A stretch of 35,856 bases of DNA from contig JAQSWN010000122.1 in assembly GCA_029266615.1 (NCBI GenBank), positions 1 through 35,856 of the forward strand, written 5' to 3'. A program made the translations under genes and the position numbers. How positions within the stretch are numbered: the stretch's first letter is position 1; the number at the start of each line of letters is the position of its first letter. This DNA is from Polyangiaceae bacterium (lineage in GTDB: Bacteria > Myxococcota_A > Polyangia > Polyangiales > Polyangiaceae). Below the pieces are notes generated by a model. It made no database searches. It saw nothing but the letters and a program-made list of their open reading frames with translations, and was not told where the DNA came from. Positions 8,557 through 16,822 of this stretch are shown one piece after another.

Positions 8557-10067
8557 GCTGGCGAGGCACACGCAGGCACGTTCTGCGCGCGACCGGCGTT
8601 GCGTTGGCGTTACCCTGGCTGGAGTCATTGCACGTCCCGCTCGGGCATGCGGCCGACGCAGCCGCCCCGAAGCGCTTCATCCCCGTGTACTTTCCGAACG
8701 GAGCTTCCGTCTTGTGGTGGAAGACGACTGGCAGCGGCTCCGGGGCCTCGTGGCAGCTCTCGCCACTGCTCTCTGCGTTCGAGCCCTTCAAGAAGAAGAT
8801 GCAGCTCATTCGCCAGCTCGGCAACTTCAGCTGGCGAAGTGACCTTCTTACGATGAGCCCGGCGTGGAACACCTTCCGTGAGCGCAACGACTTTTGCGGA
8901 GTTTGCAAGATGCCGGCCGGCGCCTTCGTGGTTCCGTCCCACTCGCGCGATCCCTCCGCGCTGTTGAATTGCGTGGACGGCGACGCCTACCGCTCCAGCA
9001 AGGGACAAAACCCGGCGACGAGCTCCATGAACGGCGAAACCGTGGATCAACTGCTGGCGCGCAGCATGGCGGGAGTCACCCCGCTCGCGAGCATGCAGCT
9101 CGGCCTGCTCGACGGAATCGGCGGACTGGACGAGAGACACAGCGCCATGTCGCGCAATATGTCTTGGAGCCAAGAGGGCACCGCGCTCGGTAAAGATCTC
9201 GACCCTAAACGTATCTTCGACAAGCTGGTGGCGAGCGGAGCCGGCGGCGCCCCGACGGATCCCGAAGCTATCGCTCAAGCCGAACGGCGACGCGCGCTGG
9301 ATCTGAGCGCGCTGGACGGCCTCAAAGAGAGCGCGACCAGCTTGCAACAACGCTTGGGAAAGAGTGACCGCGAACGGCTCGATCAGTTCCTGACGGGGGT
9401 TCGAGAGCTCGAGGTCAAGGTGCAGCGGGTGCCTACGGGTACGACGGGCGGGGCTTCGTCTTGCACGCCCATCACCCTTCCCGCCGACATGAAGGCGAAC
9501 GATACACGAGCGCACGTGATGAACGATCTCATCGTCATGGCGCTCCAGTGCGACGTGACCCGGGTCATCACGTACATGCTGGACAACAGCCGTTCCGACT
9601 TAGTCTATTCTTGGGTGCCGCGCCGCGACTGGCAGAATGGCGGCGCGCAACTGAGCGGAACTTGCACCGCCTACCACGAGTCCCAGCACCACACCGGGAC
9701 GAGCCCGGATTTCGCATCCATCACGCGCTGGCACATCGAAGTGGTGGCTGACTTGCTGAAGAAGATGGACGCGGTGAACGACGCCTCCGGCGGCACCCTG
9801 CTCGACAACAGCTTGGTAATGTTCGCGAGCGACATGCACCACGGAGACCATGCCTCTTTCGATCTGCCGATGGCACTCTTCGGTGGGGGCAGCGGTACCT
9901 TCCGCCAGGACCAGATGGTCTCCCTCCCGGAGAGCATCGAGGACATGAGGCAGCTGCGAGACTTGTACTTCACGGTCTTGAACAACTACTTCGGCCTGAA
10001 CGTGCCGAGCTTTGGTACGGATCTGCGCGGCGTCCCCAATCAGGTCATGGCCGAGCTGCTGGTATGA
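8553..10067 (+). CDS. DUF1552-family Tat-exported protein
   Basis: The ATG at 8553 overlaps the upstream stop and is preceded by GGCGGAGAG, a good Shine-Dalgarno. The N-terminus is a twin-arginine signal (TRRHVLRATG plus hydrophobic ALALPWLESL), so the 504-aa protein is exported folded. The body is DUF1552: early KRFIPVYFPNG, then VMNDLIVMALQCDVTRVITYML, and His-rich motifs YHESQHHTG and SDMHHGDHASFDLP that could bind metal; these resemble the alkaline-phosphatase-like/DUF1501 group. DUF1552 genes commonly sit next to DUF1592-type genes, as here. Substrate unknown. The same frame is open much further upstream, but that stretch is out-of-frame reading of the preceding gene. Confidence 0.88.
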   Translation: MSWRGTRRHVLRATGVALALPWLESLHVPLGHAADAAAPKRFIPVYFPNGASVLWWKTTGSGSGASWQLSPLLSAFEPFKKKMQLIRQLGNFSWRSDLLTMSPAWNTFRERNDFCGVCKMPAGAFVVPSHSRDPSALLNCVDGDAYRSSKGQNPATSSMNGETVDQLLARSMAGVTPLASMQLGLLDGIGGLDERHSAMSRNMSWSQEGTALGKDLDPKRIFDKLVASGAGGAPTDPEAIAQAERRRALDLSALDGLKESATSLQQRLGKSDRERLDQFLTGVRELEVKVQRVPTGTTGGASSCTPITLPADMKANDTRAHVMNDLIVMALQCDVTRVITYMLDNSRSDLVYSWVPRRDWQNGGAQLSGTCTAYHESQHHTGTSPDFASITRWHIEVVADLLKKMDAVNDASGGTLLDNSLVMFASDMHHGDHASFDLPMALFGGGSGTFRQDQMVSLPESIEDMRQLRDLYFTVLNNYFGLNVPSFGTDLRGVPNQVMAELLV

Positions 10068-10092
10068 GCTAGCGCACCTTGCGGCTAGCTCA
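10065..10092. terminator. Hairpin between convergent DUF1552 and J-domain genes
   Basis: Perfect 9-bp inverted repeat TGAGCTAGC / GCTAGCTCA with a 10-nt loop; the left arm includes the DUF1552 stop codon. A second 5-bp hairpin (CGTGC GCT GCACG) follows at 10093-10105. The position between convergent genes favours a bidirectional terminator, although no T-run is present. Confidence 0.5.
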
Positions 10093-10147
10093 CGTGCGCT
10101 GCACGAGCGCGGGCGAGCCACGCGTCGTGGTAGGCGAGCTCGAGGCG

Positions 10148-10576
10148 TTACACGTCCGTTTGGAGCACGCGGCGGGCCTCGTTCACCTGCTGGGCCAAAA
10201 GGTCCGACCCGCCGTGATCGGGGTGGACCTTCTTGATCAAGGACCGGTGCGCGTGGATGATCTCGTCGCGGCTCGCGCCCTCCTTAAGTCCGAGGACGCG
10301 CAGCGCCTCTTCCCGCGTCATGGCCGCGCGCGCCGGTGCCCCCCGGGGAGGCGTGGCCCCCCCAGACGAAGCGCGGCCTTTCAGCCAGCTCCAAGCAAGC
10401 CAGCCCAAGGTGGGGCCCACGACCGCGAGCATGCGGGGCCCAAATCGAAAAGCGAGGGCTACGCCCACTAGCGCAGCGATGGGGAGGACGTAGCGCAGTC
10501 GACCCGAGTTGGACGGTGCTGGACGCGCGGCGAGGCCCAGGAAGAGGACGGTGGCGGCGAGCACGAGCCAAAGCAC
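10148..10576 (-). CDS. Membrane-anchored J-domain (DnaJ-like) protein
   Basis: 142 aa starting at a GTG. Two or three hydrophobic segments occupy residues 1-75 (LWLVLAATVLFLGLAA, YVLPIAALVGVALAF, then a weaker one near MLAVVGPTLGWLAW). A Gly/Ala/Pro linker follows, then a C-terminal J-domain (about 86-142): EEALRVLGLKEGASRDEI, the HPD tripeptide in KKVHPDHGGSDLLAQ, and the terminal helix NEARRVL. This order (TM at the N-terminus, J-domain at the C-terminus facing the cytoplasm) resembles Tim14/DjlA-like co-chaperones that recruit and stimulate DnaK at the membrane. No partner gene lies nearby. It sits downstream of the cyanase relic on the same strand but is separated from it by a strong hairpin. 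Confidence 0.82.
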   Translation of the reverse strand: MLWLVLAATVLFLGLAARPAPSNSGRLRYVLPIAALVGVALAFRFGPRMLAVVGPTLGWLAWSWLKGRASSGGATPPRGAPARAAMTREEALRVLGLKEGASRDEIIHAHRSLIKKVHPDHGGSDLLAQQVNEARRVLQTDV

Positions 10577-10633
10577 CGTAACGCGGTAGCACCCGGACCG
10601 CTGCTCGTCGATCGCGGACGCGGTCGAGCCATG

Positions 10634-10653
10634 GGGCGGCGCCTTCGCCGCCC
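10634..10653 (-). terminator. Strong GC hairpin after the cyanase relic
   Basis: Perfect 8-bp stem GGGCGGCG / CGCCGCCC with a 4-nt loop, 13 bp beyond the cyanase relic stop and upstream of the J-domain gene. No T-run follows on the minus strand. It may end relic transcription or form part of the J-domain leader. Confidence 0.5.
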
Positions 10654-10665
10654 GCGCGTTGCAAC

Positions 10666-11040
10666 TCAGAAGCGGCGGTAGGGCAAGAACTTGCCGTTCA
10701 TGTGGACGACTACGCGAGCGCCCTTGGGGTCACTCACCTTCTCCACGGCCATCGTGAAGTCGATGGCGCTCATGATGCCGTCGCCGCACTTCTCCTGAAT
10801 GACCTCTTCGATAGAGGTGCCATAGACGCACAAGATCTCGTAAAATCGGTACAGGAGCGGGTCGGTAGGAATCGTGCGCTCGCCGAGGCTATTGCCCTTG
10901 ATTGGGTACTGCGTGAGGAAGGCGTGGGCGCTCTGATCCAGGTCCAGTAAGCCGCAGAGCTTCTCGGCCATGGCCGGCAACATCGAGTTTTCGCCGTAGA
11001 CGCAGGAGGCGAGCCACACGTCGGTGGCGCCGAGCTCGCT
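10666..11040 (-). pseudogene. cynS: 5'-truncated cyanate hydratase (cyanase) relic
   Basis: The C-terminal three quarters of a cyanase are intact. ELGATDVWLASCVYGENSM is the end of the N-terminal helical domain, and IPTDPLLYRFYEILCVYG through SDPKGARVVVHMNGKFLPY is the catalytic domain. Catalytic Arg and Glu (YRFYE) and Ser (GIMSAIDF) of the family are all present. Cyanase makes NH3 and CO2 from cyanate and bicarbonate and normally has about 150 residues. Here the first 25-30 residues are missing, and the DNA that should encode them instead encodes a regulator fragment in another frame. The first usable start is GTG at 11019, giving 117 aa. That product would lack most of the helical domain, so I call a pseudogene, though residual expression cannot be excluded. 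Confidence 0.72.
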
Positions 11041-11077
11041 CGCGCTCGCCGCCGAACGGCCGCGCCGGCGCGTCCAC

Positions 11078-11242
11078 CTCGAGCCGACGTTTGAGGTGCC
11101 GGTTCTCTTCCTGGAGGCGCTCTTTCAGGGTGCGCACTTCATTCAGGGCGCGCACCAGTCGGTCTTCGGTGGCGCGACGTGCCGTGACGTCCCGGAACAC
11201 GACCACGGCGCCCATCGTTTTCATTGGCGCGTCACGGCGGTT
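11078..11242 (-). pseudogene. Fragment of a PAS-containing (sigma-54 activator-like) regulator
   Basis: Codons from 11242 downward read RRDAPMKTMGAVVVFRDVTA then RLVRALNEVRTLKERLQEE. That is the final strand of a PAS domain plus the linker helix that leads into the AAA+ domain of FhlA/NtrC-type activators. An in-frame stop lies just upstream (TGA at 11245-11243), and similarity is lost after about 11078, so only about 50 codons remain. It abuts the cyanase remnant in a different frame. A fragment of an old gene is the simplest reading; the ATG at 11224 is probably not a genuine start. Confidence 0.5.
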
Positions 11243-11305
11243 TCAGCGCAGCAAGCGCGGCGGCCCGATACGACACGCTCAGCGCCGTTCGTGCTAACAA
11301 GCCGC

Positions 11306-12271
11306 GTGAATTTTTCGACTTCCTACCGGGCTGCCGCCTTGAGCCTCCTGCTGCCGTGGACTGCTTGTTCGCCACAGGCCAGCTCCTCGTCACCCCAATC
11401 GCCCTCGGATGCCTCGCCCGCGCCGGCGCCACTGAGCGCGCCGGCCTCTGCCGCGAGCGCACCGGATGACGCACGAGGCGGTCGGCTCTACGACAATTGG
11501 CGCGCCGAGAAGGGCCTCGAGAAGTCGTTCACGGTTGATTCGTCCAAGACGCCCGAGCTCGACGGCGCGGGCGGGCCGAACGGCAACGGCTCTCTGAACG
11601 ACGCGAAGAGCGACGCGCAAGCAAACACGGGCCACGACTACCGCCTCAAGAACTTGTTCGGCTGGGATCTGCGCGGCAAGGACGGCGTGTACGGGGACGA
11701 TTATCAGAAGAAGGCTTTCGTCCTCTCCGTCAATCTGCTGACGGACACGCGGTCACCCGCGGAGCTGCGGGAGTGGTTCGAGAAGGGCGGCGACGGCGTG
11801 CCTGCGTTCGGCTCCGTGCTGGACGCGCGCGACTTGGACGACTTGGTGGCGTTCGTGGTGAAGACTCGGACCAAGGAGCTGGTGACGCCCGAAGCCGTGT
11901 TCACGCTCGACAAGGCCGCGCCCAAAGGCTTCGTGCTGAACGGCGGAGGCGACGCGACGCGCGGGCAGCAGGTGTTCGCGCAGCGGTGCTCGAAGTGCCA
12001 TGGCGATGACGGTCGCAAGCTCGCCATCGACGAGGTGGAGAGCGTGGGCAGCATCTCTCGTACCGCCGGCTACGAGATTTGGTTCAAGATCGCGCACGGG
12101 CAGCCCGGCACCCGTATGGGCCGCCAGCTTTCGGAGGCGGGCGGTGCCGCGCAGGCGCAGACGGTGCTCGACCTCTTCGCCGCGCTTTGCGACCGCACGC
12201 GCTACCCGGCGATCCCGACGGGCAAAGACGTGCCCAACGGCGATCCGCGCTGCGGCAGCTACTTGCGCTAG
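11306..12271 (+). CDS. c-type cytochrome lipoprotein with one intact and one apparently lost haem site
   Basis: The GTG start at 11306 opens on a signal sequence (YRAAALSLLLPWTACS) with a lipobox-like Cys; longer readings to 11024 lack one. 321 aa. After a Ser/Pro/Ala linker comes RGGRLYDNWRAEKG, then the block FGWDLRGKDGVYGDDY. In related two-haem proteins the equivalent block is preceded by a CxxCH, but here that place reads LKNLF (11645-11659). The C-terminal domain keeps CSKCH (residues 228-232) and a candidate axial Met in GTRMGRQ, so it should hold one covalent haem. Probably an extracytoplasmic electron carrier. No partner oxidase or dehydrogenase is adjacent. The 5' region overlaps nothing real but lies next to the regulator scrap on the other strand. 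Confidence 0.75.
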   Translation: MNFSTSYRAAALSLLLPWTACSPQASSSSPQSPSDASPAPAPLSAPASAASAPDDARGGRLYDNWRAEKGLEKSFTVDSSKTPELDGAGGPNGNGSLNDAKSDAQANTGHDYRLKNLFGWDLRGKDGVYGDDYQKKAFVLSVNLLTDTRSPAELREWFEKGGDGVPAFGSVLDARDLDDLVAFVVKTRTKELVTPEAVFTLDKAAPKGFVLNGGGDATRGQQVFAQRCSKCHGDDGRKLAIDEVESVGSISRTAGYEIWFKIAHGQPGTRMGRQLSEAGGAAQAQTVLDLFAALCDRTRYPAIPTGKDVPNGDPRCGSYLR

Positions 12272-12414
12272 CGGACTACAGTCACGGTACACCGCCTACC
12301 GTGTGGATGTGCCCGGACGTCACGCCGGCAGCGCCCGGGTCGGACCCCCAAAAGAGTGAACGTTCATCTTGTGACTTTCGGGTCGGGTAGCAATGTGCGG
12401 CGACCGTAAGCGGC

Positions 12415-12431
12415 TCGCGCGACTCGCGAGA
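12415..12431 (-). terminator. Possible hairpin after the pectate lyase gene
   Basis: On the minus strand, CTCGCG AGTCG CGCGAG forms a 6-bp stem with a 5-nt loop, 17 bp past the stop at 12448. No T-run, so the role is uncertain. Confidence 0.3.
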
Positions 12432-12447
12432 GAGATGAACCAGCGCT

Positions 12448-13938
12448 TCAGAGCGTGGCGATGCTCGGCAACGCGCCGTCCGCTGCGCGGGGCGCGGCGA
12501 TGGCTTGGGCCGGCGTCACCGAGTACGTGGCGTCACCGGTGTGATTGATGCCGTCCTCGAAGTTCGTCTCGTTGTCCCACGCCCCGCAGCCGGTGCAGCT
12601 CACGTTACCCGTGTTGTTGTTCAGATCGAATCCGACCGACGGGTTGTCGAAGGCGAAGCACTTGCTCAGCTTGTGGTCCGCCTTGTTGTCCGGCATGCCG
12701 CTGCGCTGGCCGCCCAGCTTGAAGCCGTTACCGTCACTGGACGAGCTCGACATCGGGTGCTTCATGTCGAAGGCCCAGCAGTTGTCGAGGGTGATGGCTT
12801 GGTTGGCGTAGAAGAAGTCCCAGCCATCGTCGGCGTTCTGATACGCGCGGCAGCCGCTAAACTCGTTGCCCGGGCCCACGCGATCCTTCGCGGCGAAGCC
12901 ATCGGCGTTCTCGCCATCGGTGACGGCGTCGAAGTTACGGAACGAGTCGCAATTGATGATCTTGTTGCGCGCGCCGAGCGACGCGTCGGAGCCGAGCGCC
13001 TCCGGCACCGTGATCTGCAACCCCGTGTCACCGCAGTCGTGGATCGAAAGGTTTTCGAACGTGTTGTTCGAGCCGGCGATGTGAACGCAGTTGTCGGCGG
13101 CGTTTTTGATCTCGAGCCCGCGGATATGCCAGTGGTGCGCCCAAAACAGGATGCCGCGCGCCCGCTGCACGGTCTCGGTCGTGCTGCCGGCTTTGGTTTT
13201 CTGCGGTTGAAAGTCGATGATGGGTCGCGTTCCCGCGGCCGCCCAGATGCGGATCGGCTTTTCTGCCGTTCCATCCTTCACCTGGCCCTCCGGCAGCGGG
13301 CTCACGGCGTCGGAGCCGGGGGAAGTGTTCACGGAGGGCGATTGGATCACGACCCGCGCGTCGTACGAGTGCGTGCCCGCCGTCATCCAGATGGTGGTTC
13401 CGGGCACAGCGAGCAGCGCCGCCTTCTGGAGAGTCTTCAGCGGGCTGGCTTGGGTACCCGGGTTGGTATCCGCGCCCGTGGGCGAGACCCACAGCTCGGA
13501 GCCGTTGGGCGCCCCGCCGGAGCCTCCCGAGCCGCCAGCACCGCCGCCGCCGCCACCACCACCTGCGCCGCCGCCACCGTTCGCGGAGCCTGCCGCACCG
13601 CCCTGGGGCGCGCTTCCGCCCGTGCCCCCTGAGCTCGCTCCGCCCGGGGCCCCAGCCGCGCCGCTCGCGCTACCCCCGGCACCGGCGCCACCACTCGCGC
13701 TGCCGCCACCGCCACTCGCGGTGCCGCTGCCCGCCGTGCTTGAGCCGCTCGCTCCGCCGCCGTTGCCTCCCGCGACACTGGCGGTGCCGCCTCTTCCGCC
13801 ACTGCCGCCCGGGAGGTCCGGGTCATCGCTACACCCGGTCAGGGCGCTGAGCGCGAGTACGGCGGCGCTGGCTCCGAGCAGAAGCCCGCGGCTGGCTTGC
13901 GTCGTGTAGAGCGTTCGGGAGGGAGTATTACGCGGCAT
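12448..13938 (-). CDS. PL9-type pectate lyase-like lipoprotein (parallel beta-helix)
   Basis: The start at ATG 13938 gives a lipoprotein signal ending in LSALTGCS. Then comes a Gly/Ser/Ala-rich linker of roughly 110 residues, then ELWVSPTGADTNPGT, which opens a right-handed beta-helix. The region around residues 340-410 matches the PL9 (Pel9A-like) active site: NADGFAAK, the calcium cluster DDGWD (Asp370, Asp371, Asp374), and GNGFKLGG with Lys407 as the likely catalytic base. This family cleaves polygalacturonate by beta-elimination. 496 aa; likely displayed on the outer surface. The expected residues are present, so activity is plausible. It follows the RNA helicase gene on the same strand but is separated from it by a strongly structured 237-bp gap, so it probably has its own promoter. 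Confidence 0.82.
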   Translation of the reverse strand: MPRNTPSRTLYTTQASRGLLLGASAAVLALSALTGCSDDPDLPGGSGGRGGTASVAGGNGGGASGSSTAGSGTASGGGGSASGGAGAGGSASGAAGAPGGASSGGTGGSAPQGGAAGSANGGGGAGGGGGGGGAGGSGGSGGAPNGSELWVSPTGADTNPGTQASPLKTLQKAALLAVPGTTIWMTAGTHSYDARVVIQSPSVNTSPGSDAVSPLPEGQVKDGTAEKPIRIWAAAGTRPIIDFQPQKTKAGSTTETVQRARGILFWAHHWHIRGLEIKNAADNCVHIAGSNNTFENLSIHDCGDTGLQITVPEALGSDASLGARNKIINCDSFRNFDAVTDGENADGFAAKDRVGPGNEFSGCRAYQNADDGWDFFYANQAITLDNCWAFDMKHPMSSSSSDGNGFKLGGQRSGMPDNKADHKLSKCFAFDNPSVGFDLNNNTGNVSCTGCGAWDNETNFEDGINHTGDATYSVTPAQAIAAPRAADGALPSIATL

Positions 13939-14081
13939 CGTGGTGCTCCGGGTGGTGGCGCCCTGTCCGCATCTGAGGATTGTCCCAGAGTCGGGAGTGC
14001 GGAGTCTCCCGGCGTAATGCGCGCACGCGCTCAATCGATCATGAAAAGGGGCGAGTGTTCAGCCAGACGTCGATTCTGGAA

Positions 14082-14152
14082 CCGGTCCCGTCACCCGTGA
14101 CTTTGCGCTTCGCGTCGTGTGGTGCTTCCGCCTCACGACGGGGCGGGACCGG
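14082..14152 (-). terminator. Nested inverted repeats downstream of the RNA helicase gene
   Basis: Outer 9-bp arms CCGGTCCCG (14082-14090) and CGGGACCGG (14144-14152) enclose inner 7-bp arms CGTCGTG (14113-14119) and CACGACG (14134-14140). More GC stems (GGCCG AG CGGCC) lie between 14151 and 14162. The helicase stop is at 14176, so in minus-strand transcripts this is the 3' end of that gene. It could also act in the leader of the pectate lyase gene. Confidence 0.4.
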
Positions 14153-14175
14153 CCGAGCGGCCTTGGGGCCGGCCG

Positions 14176-15411
14176 CTAGCGCAGGCCCGCTTCGCGCAGC
14201 TTGTCCTTCTTGCTCTTTCGCCTGCCCTTCACGCCCCCGCTGCCTGGAGTCGCTGCGGGCGGATCCGTAGGCTCGAAGCCCGCGATCACCTCCCGCTCGA
14301 GCGAGAGCCGGTGGCGACGCTCGATGACCGCGAAGTGGTCGTTGTTTTTCGCGGTGATGAAGCTGACCGCCACGCCTTCGGCGCCGGCCCTGCCGGTCCG
14401 ACCGATGCGGTGGACGTAGTCGACAGGAGAGCGAGGCAGGTCGAAGTTCAACACGACGGGCAGCTCCGCGATATCCAGGCCTCTTCCCGCGAGATCCGTC
14501 GCGACCAGCGCCTGCAGACGGCCGGCCTTGAAATCGCGCAGCGCGCGCGTGCGAGCACCTTGACTCAGCTCTCCATGCAGGGGCGCGGCCGTGACGCCAT
14601 GGCGCTGCAGCTTGTCAGTCAGGTGTTCGGCCCCATACTTCGTGGCGACGAAGACCAAAACGCGCGACCAGGCGTGCACCCCGATCAGGTGACGCAAAAG
14701 CTCGGCGCGACGGCGCTCGTCGACCGCGATCGCACGTTGCGCGATGAGGCTCGCGTCTGGCATCGCGCCCGCGTCGATATCGAGCGCTACGGGCTCGCGC
14801 AGGAAGCCGTCGATCAGCTCGTGCACGGCGCGAGGAAACGTCGCGCTGAACAACAAACGCTGGCATCGCGCGGGCACGAGCGCTCGGATTCGCGTCAGCT
14901 CTTCGGAGAACCCGAGCGACAGCAATCTGTCTGCTTCGTCGAGCACGAAGGTTTGCAGCGAGCCGAGCCGTAGCGCGTTCTGGTCGAGCAGATCGAGCAG
15001 GCGACCAGGCGTGGCGATGACTACGTCCGCGCCCCCGCGCAGGGCCAGCATTTGCGGGTTGATCGACACGCCGCCCACGGCGACGACGCTCTTGATGCGG
15101 GTGGGCAGATGGGTCCCCAGCCTGGCGAACGTCTCCGCGGTTTGGGCGGCCAGCTCTCGAGTGGGCGCCAGCACCAACGTCGAGACGGGAAGCGGGTGAG
15201 GTGCAGACGCGCGCTCGGCGAGCCGTTGCAAGATCGGTAAAACGAAAGCTGCCGTCTTGCCGGAGCCAGTTCTGGCCGACGCCCAAACGTCTGCACCGCG
15301 TAAGACATGAGGAATGGCCGCGGCTTGAACGGGGGTGGGCTCGGCGAAGCTCGAGTCATCGAGCGCACGCAGCAGTTCATCCGTGAGGCCCAGGGCTCGA
15401 AAGTTCGACAA
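14176..15411 (-). CDS. DEAD-box ATP-dependent RNA helicase, RhlE-like
   Basis: 411 aa with the full DEAD-box set: Q motif region (FAEPTPVQAAAIP), motif I ARTGSGKT (46-53), Ia PTRELA, Ib TPGR, II DEAD (158-161), III SAT (189-191), then the second RecA domain with VATDLAGRGLD and VI HRIGRTGR. A short basic tail (GRRKSKKDKLRE) follows and probably binds RNA. Such proteins unwind short RNA duplexes in ribosome assembly and mRNA decay, often in cold adaptation. Cytoplasmic. The C-terminal extension is short, which suits the RhlE group better than DeaD or DbpA. The gene is divergent from the beta-lactamase-fold lipoprotein, with a 91-bp shared promoter gap that contains small inverted repeats. Confidence 0.9.
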   Translation of the reverse strand: MSNFRALGLTDELLRALDDSSFAEPTPVQAAAIPHVLRGADVWASARTGSGKTAAFVLPILQRLAERASAPHPLPVSTLVLAPTRELAAQTAETFARLGTHLPTRIKSVVAVGGVSINPQMLALRGGADVVIATPGRLLDLLDQNALRLGSLQTFVLDEADRLLSLGFSEELTRIRALVPARCQRLLFSATFPRAVHELIDGFLREPVALDIDAGAMPDASLIAQRAIAVDERRRAELLRHLIGVHAWSRVLVFVATKYGAEHLTDKLQRHGVTAAPLHGELSQGARTRALRDFKAGRLQALVATDLAGRGLDIAELPVVLNFDLPRSPVDYVHRIGRTGRAGAEGVAVSFITAKNNDHFAVIERRHRLSLEREVIAGFEPTDPPAATPGSGGVKGRRKSKKDKLREAGLR

Positions 15412-15502
15412 GCTCCGTCAAAGGTTGCACGGTTCGGCAACGTCGCAAAGGACCGCTTCGCGGTGACTTGTGCCCCCGAATCCGTCGTGACACGCTGCTC
15501 GG

Positions 15503-16792
15503 GTGAGGCGCACAATCGCGGTGGTCGGCGCGGTGCTGGGCTTAACCGCGCTCGCTTCCGGGTGCAGCGGTCGAACGACGAGCGGTCTCGGCGGTGGAGC
15601 GGGCGAGGCACCTTCAGCAGGCGGTCAGTCCGTTGGCGGTACAGCCAGCGCCGCCGGGTCGGGGTCGAAAGGGGGCGGAACAGCAAGTGGTGGGGTGGTG
15701 GGCGCCGCTGGCAGCGCAACTGGCGGAGTCGCAAGCGGCGGAGGTGGAGCGACGGCTCGGGGGGTGCTGCGAGACTTCCTGGGTGACCCAGATTTCCCCG
15801 ACGATTTTTGGCAACCGGCGGCGGCGGGCGAGAGTCAGGTCGACCCCGCGCCCCTCGAGCAGGCGTTGAAGTTGATAGAAACGTCTGGTTGGGAGATCCA
15901 TTCGTTTCTCATCGCCAAGAACGGGCGCCTTGCCTTCGAGCGCTACGGCTGGAGCACGGGGAAGAATCCGGCCGATCCAAACAAGACGGCTCACCAGGTT
16001 TTGCCTGACGAACGACAGCTGCAATTTTCGACGACCAAGTCGTTCCTTTCCGCGCTCGTCGGCATCGCGCTCGACGAAGGAGCATTCAAAGACCTCGAGG
16101 TCCGCGCTGCCGACTACTTTCCCGACTACGCGATGCTGAATCCGAGCGCAGAAAAGTCATCGATCACGCTCGAAGACTTACTGACCATGCGGAGCGGACT
16201 TCAATTCGTCGAGGGCGATGAATCCACTTTCCGTACGGCCGACCCCGCTCGCGCGGTGCTGGCTAGACCGGTCGTGGACACCCCCGTAGGAACGGTTTGG
16301 AACTACAGCTCGGGCGGAGCCAACATCGTCGCAGAAATGCTGCGGGTCGCGACCGGTAAGACTCCACTCGAGTACGGGAAAACGAAGCTCTTCGGCCCGA
16401 TCGGCATCGAATCGCCGCCGTGGGACGCCGGAGAAAACGGAACGAGCTTCGGCGGCTTTGGTCTGTCGCTCACGACGAGGGAGATGGCACGCTTCGGGGA
16501 GCTACTTCGCAACTCCGGAAAGTGGAAAGGCCAAGCCGTTCTTCCCCGCGGCTGGGCGGACGAGTCGGTAATACCGCGCTGTGTCAGCCCGTGGGGAGGC
16601 CAGTACGGGTACTTGTGGTGGATCTCCACGTTGCCCGGCTTCTTCAACGCACTCGGTTCGTTCGGTCAAATGATCTACGTGAGCCGCAACCGAGGTCTCG
16701 TGGTCGTGTTCACGGCTAACATGGAAAACGACGTAGCCAAGACCAACCTGGAGCGCCTCATACGCGACTACGTGCTGCCCGCAACGGACTGA
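15503..16792 (+). CDS. Class C beta-lactamase-fold serine hydrolase lipoprotein
   Basis: GTG start leading to a lipoprotein signal with lipobox ALASGC (Cys21), then a Gly/Ser/Ala linker to about residue 85. The catalytic domain has S-x-x-K at STTK (Ser176, Lys179) and Y-S-S at NYSSGGAN (Tyr268), the beta-lactamase/transpeptidase pair, plus LEDLLTMRSGL. This group includes class C beta-lactamases, esterases (EstB type), D-aminopeptidases and 6-aminohexanoate-dimer hydrolases. Because it has YSS rather than the YAN of true AmpC enzymes, an esterase or amidase role on the cell surface is more likely than resistance. 429 aa. It converges on the next lipoprotein gene with a 30-bp gap. Confidence 0.85.
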   Translation: MRRTIAVVGAVLGLTALASGCSGRTTSGLGGGAGEAPSAGGQSVGGTASAAGSGSKGGGTASGGVVGAAGSATGGVASGGGGATARGVLRDFLGDPDFPDDFWQPAAAGESQVDPAPLEQALKLIETSGWEIHSFLIAKNGRLAFERYGWSTGKNPADPNKTAHQVLPDERQLQFSTTKSFLSALVGIALDEGAFKDLEVRAADYFPDYAMLNPSAEKSSITLEDLLTMRSGLQFVEGDESTFRTADPARAVLARPVVDTPVGTVWNYSSGGANIVAEMLRVATGKTPLEYGKTKLFGPIGIESPPWDAGENGTSFGGFGLSLTTREMARFGELLRNSGKWKGQAVLPRGWADESVIPRCVSPWGGQYGYLWWISTLPGFFNALGSFGQMIYVSRNRGLVVVFTANMENDVAKTNLERLIRDYVLPATD

Positions 16793-16822
16793 TGCCCTGA
16801 ATCCCCATCCGTAAGCGGCGCG

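Noticed and set aside
12357..12366. Perfect 10-bp palindrome TGAACGTTCA
   Set aside because: Short, between two convergent stops, with no second copy seen near a promoter; probably chance.
12505..13632. 375-codon open frame on the plus strand
   Set aside because: Antisense to the pectate lyase gene, which has a signal, linker and conserved active-site residues; no fold is visible in the plus-strand product.
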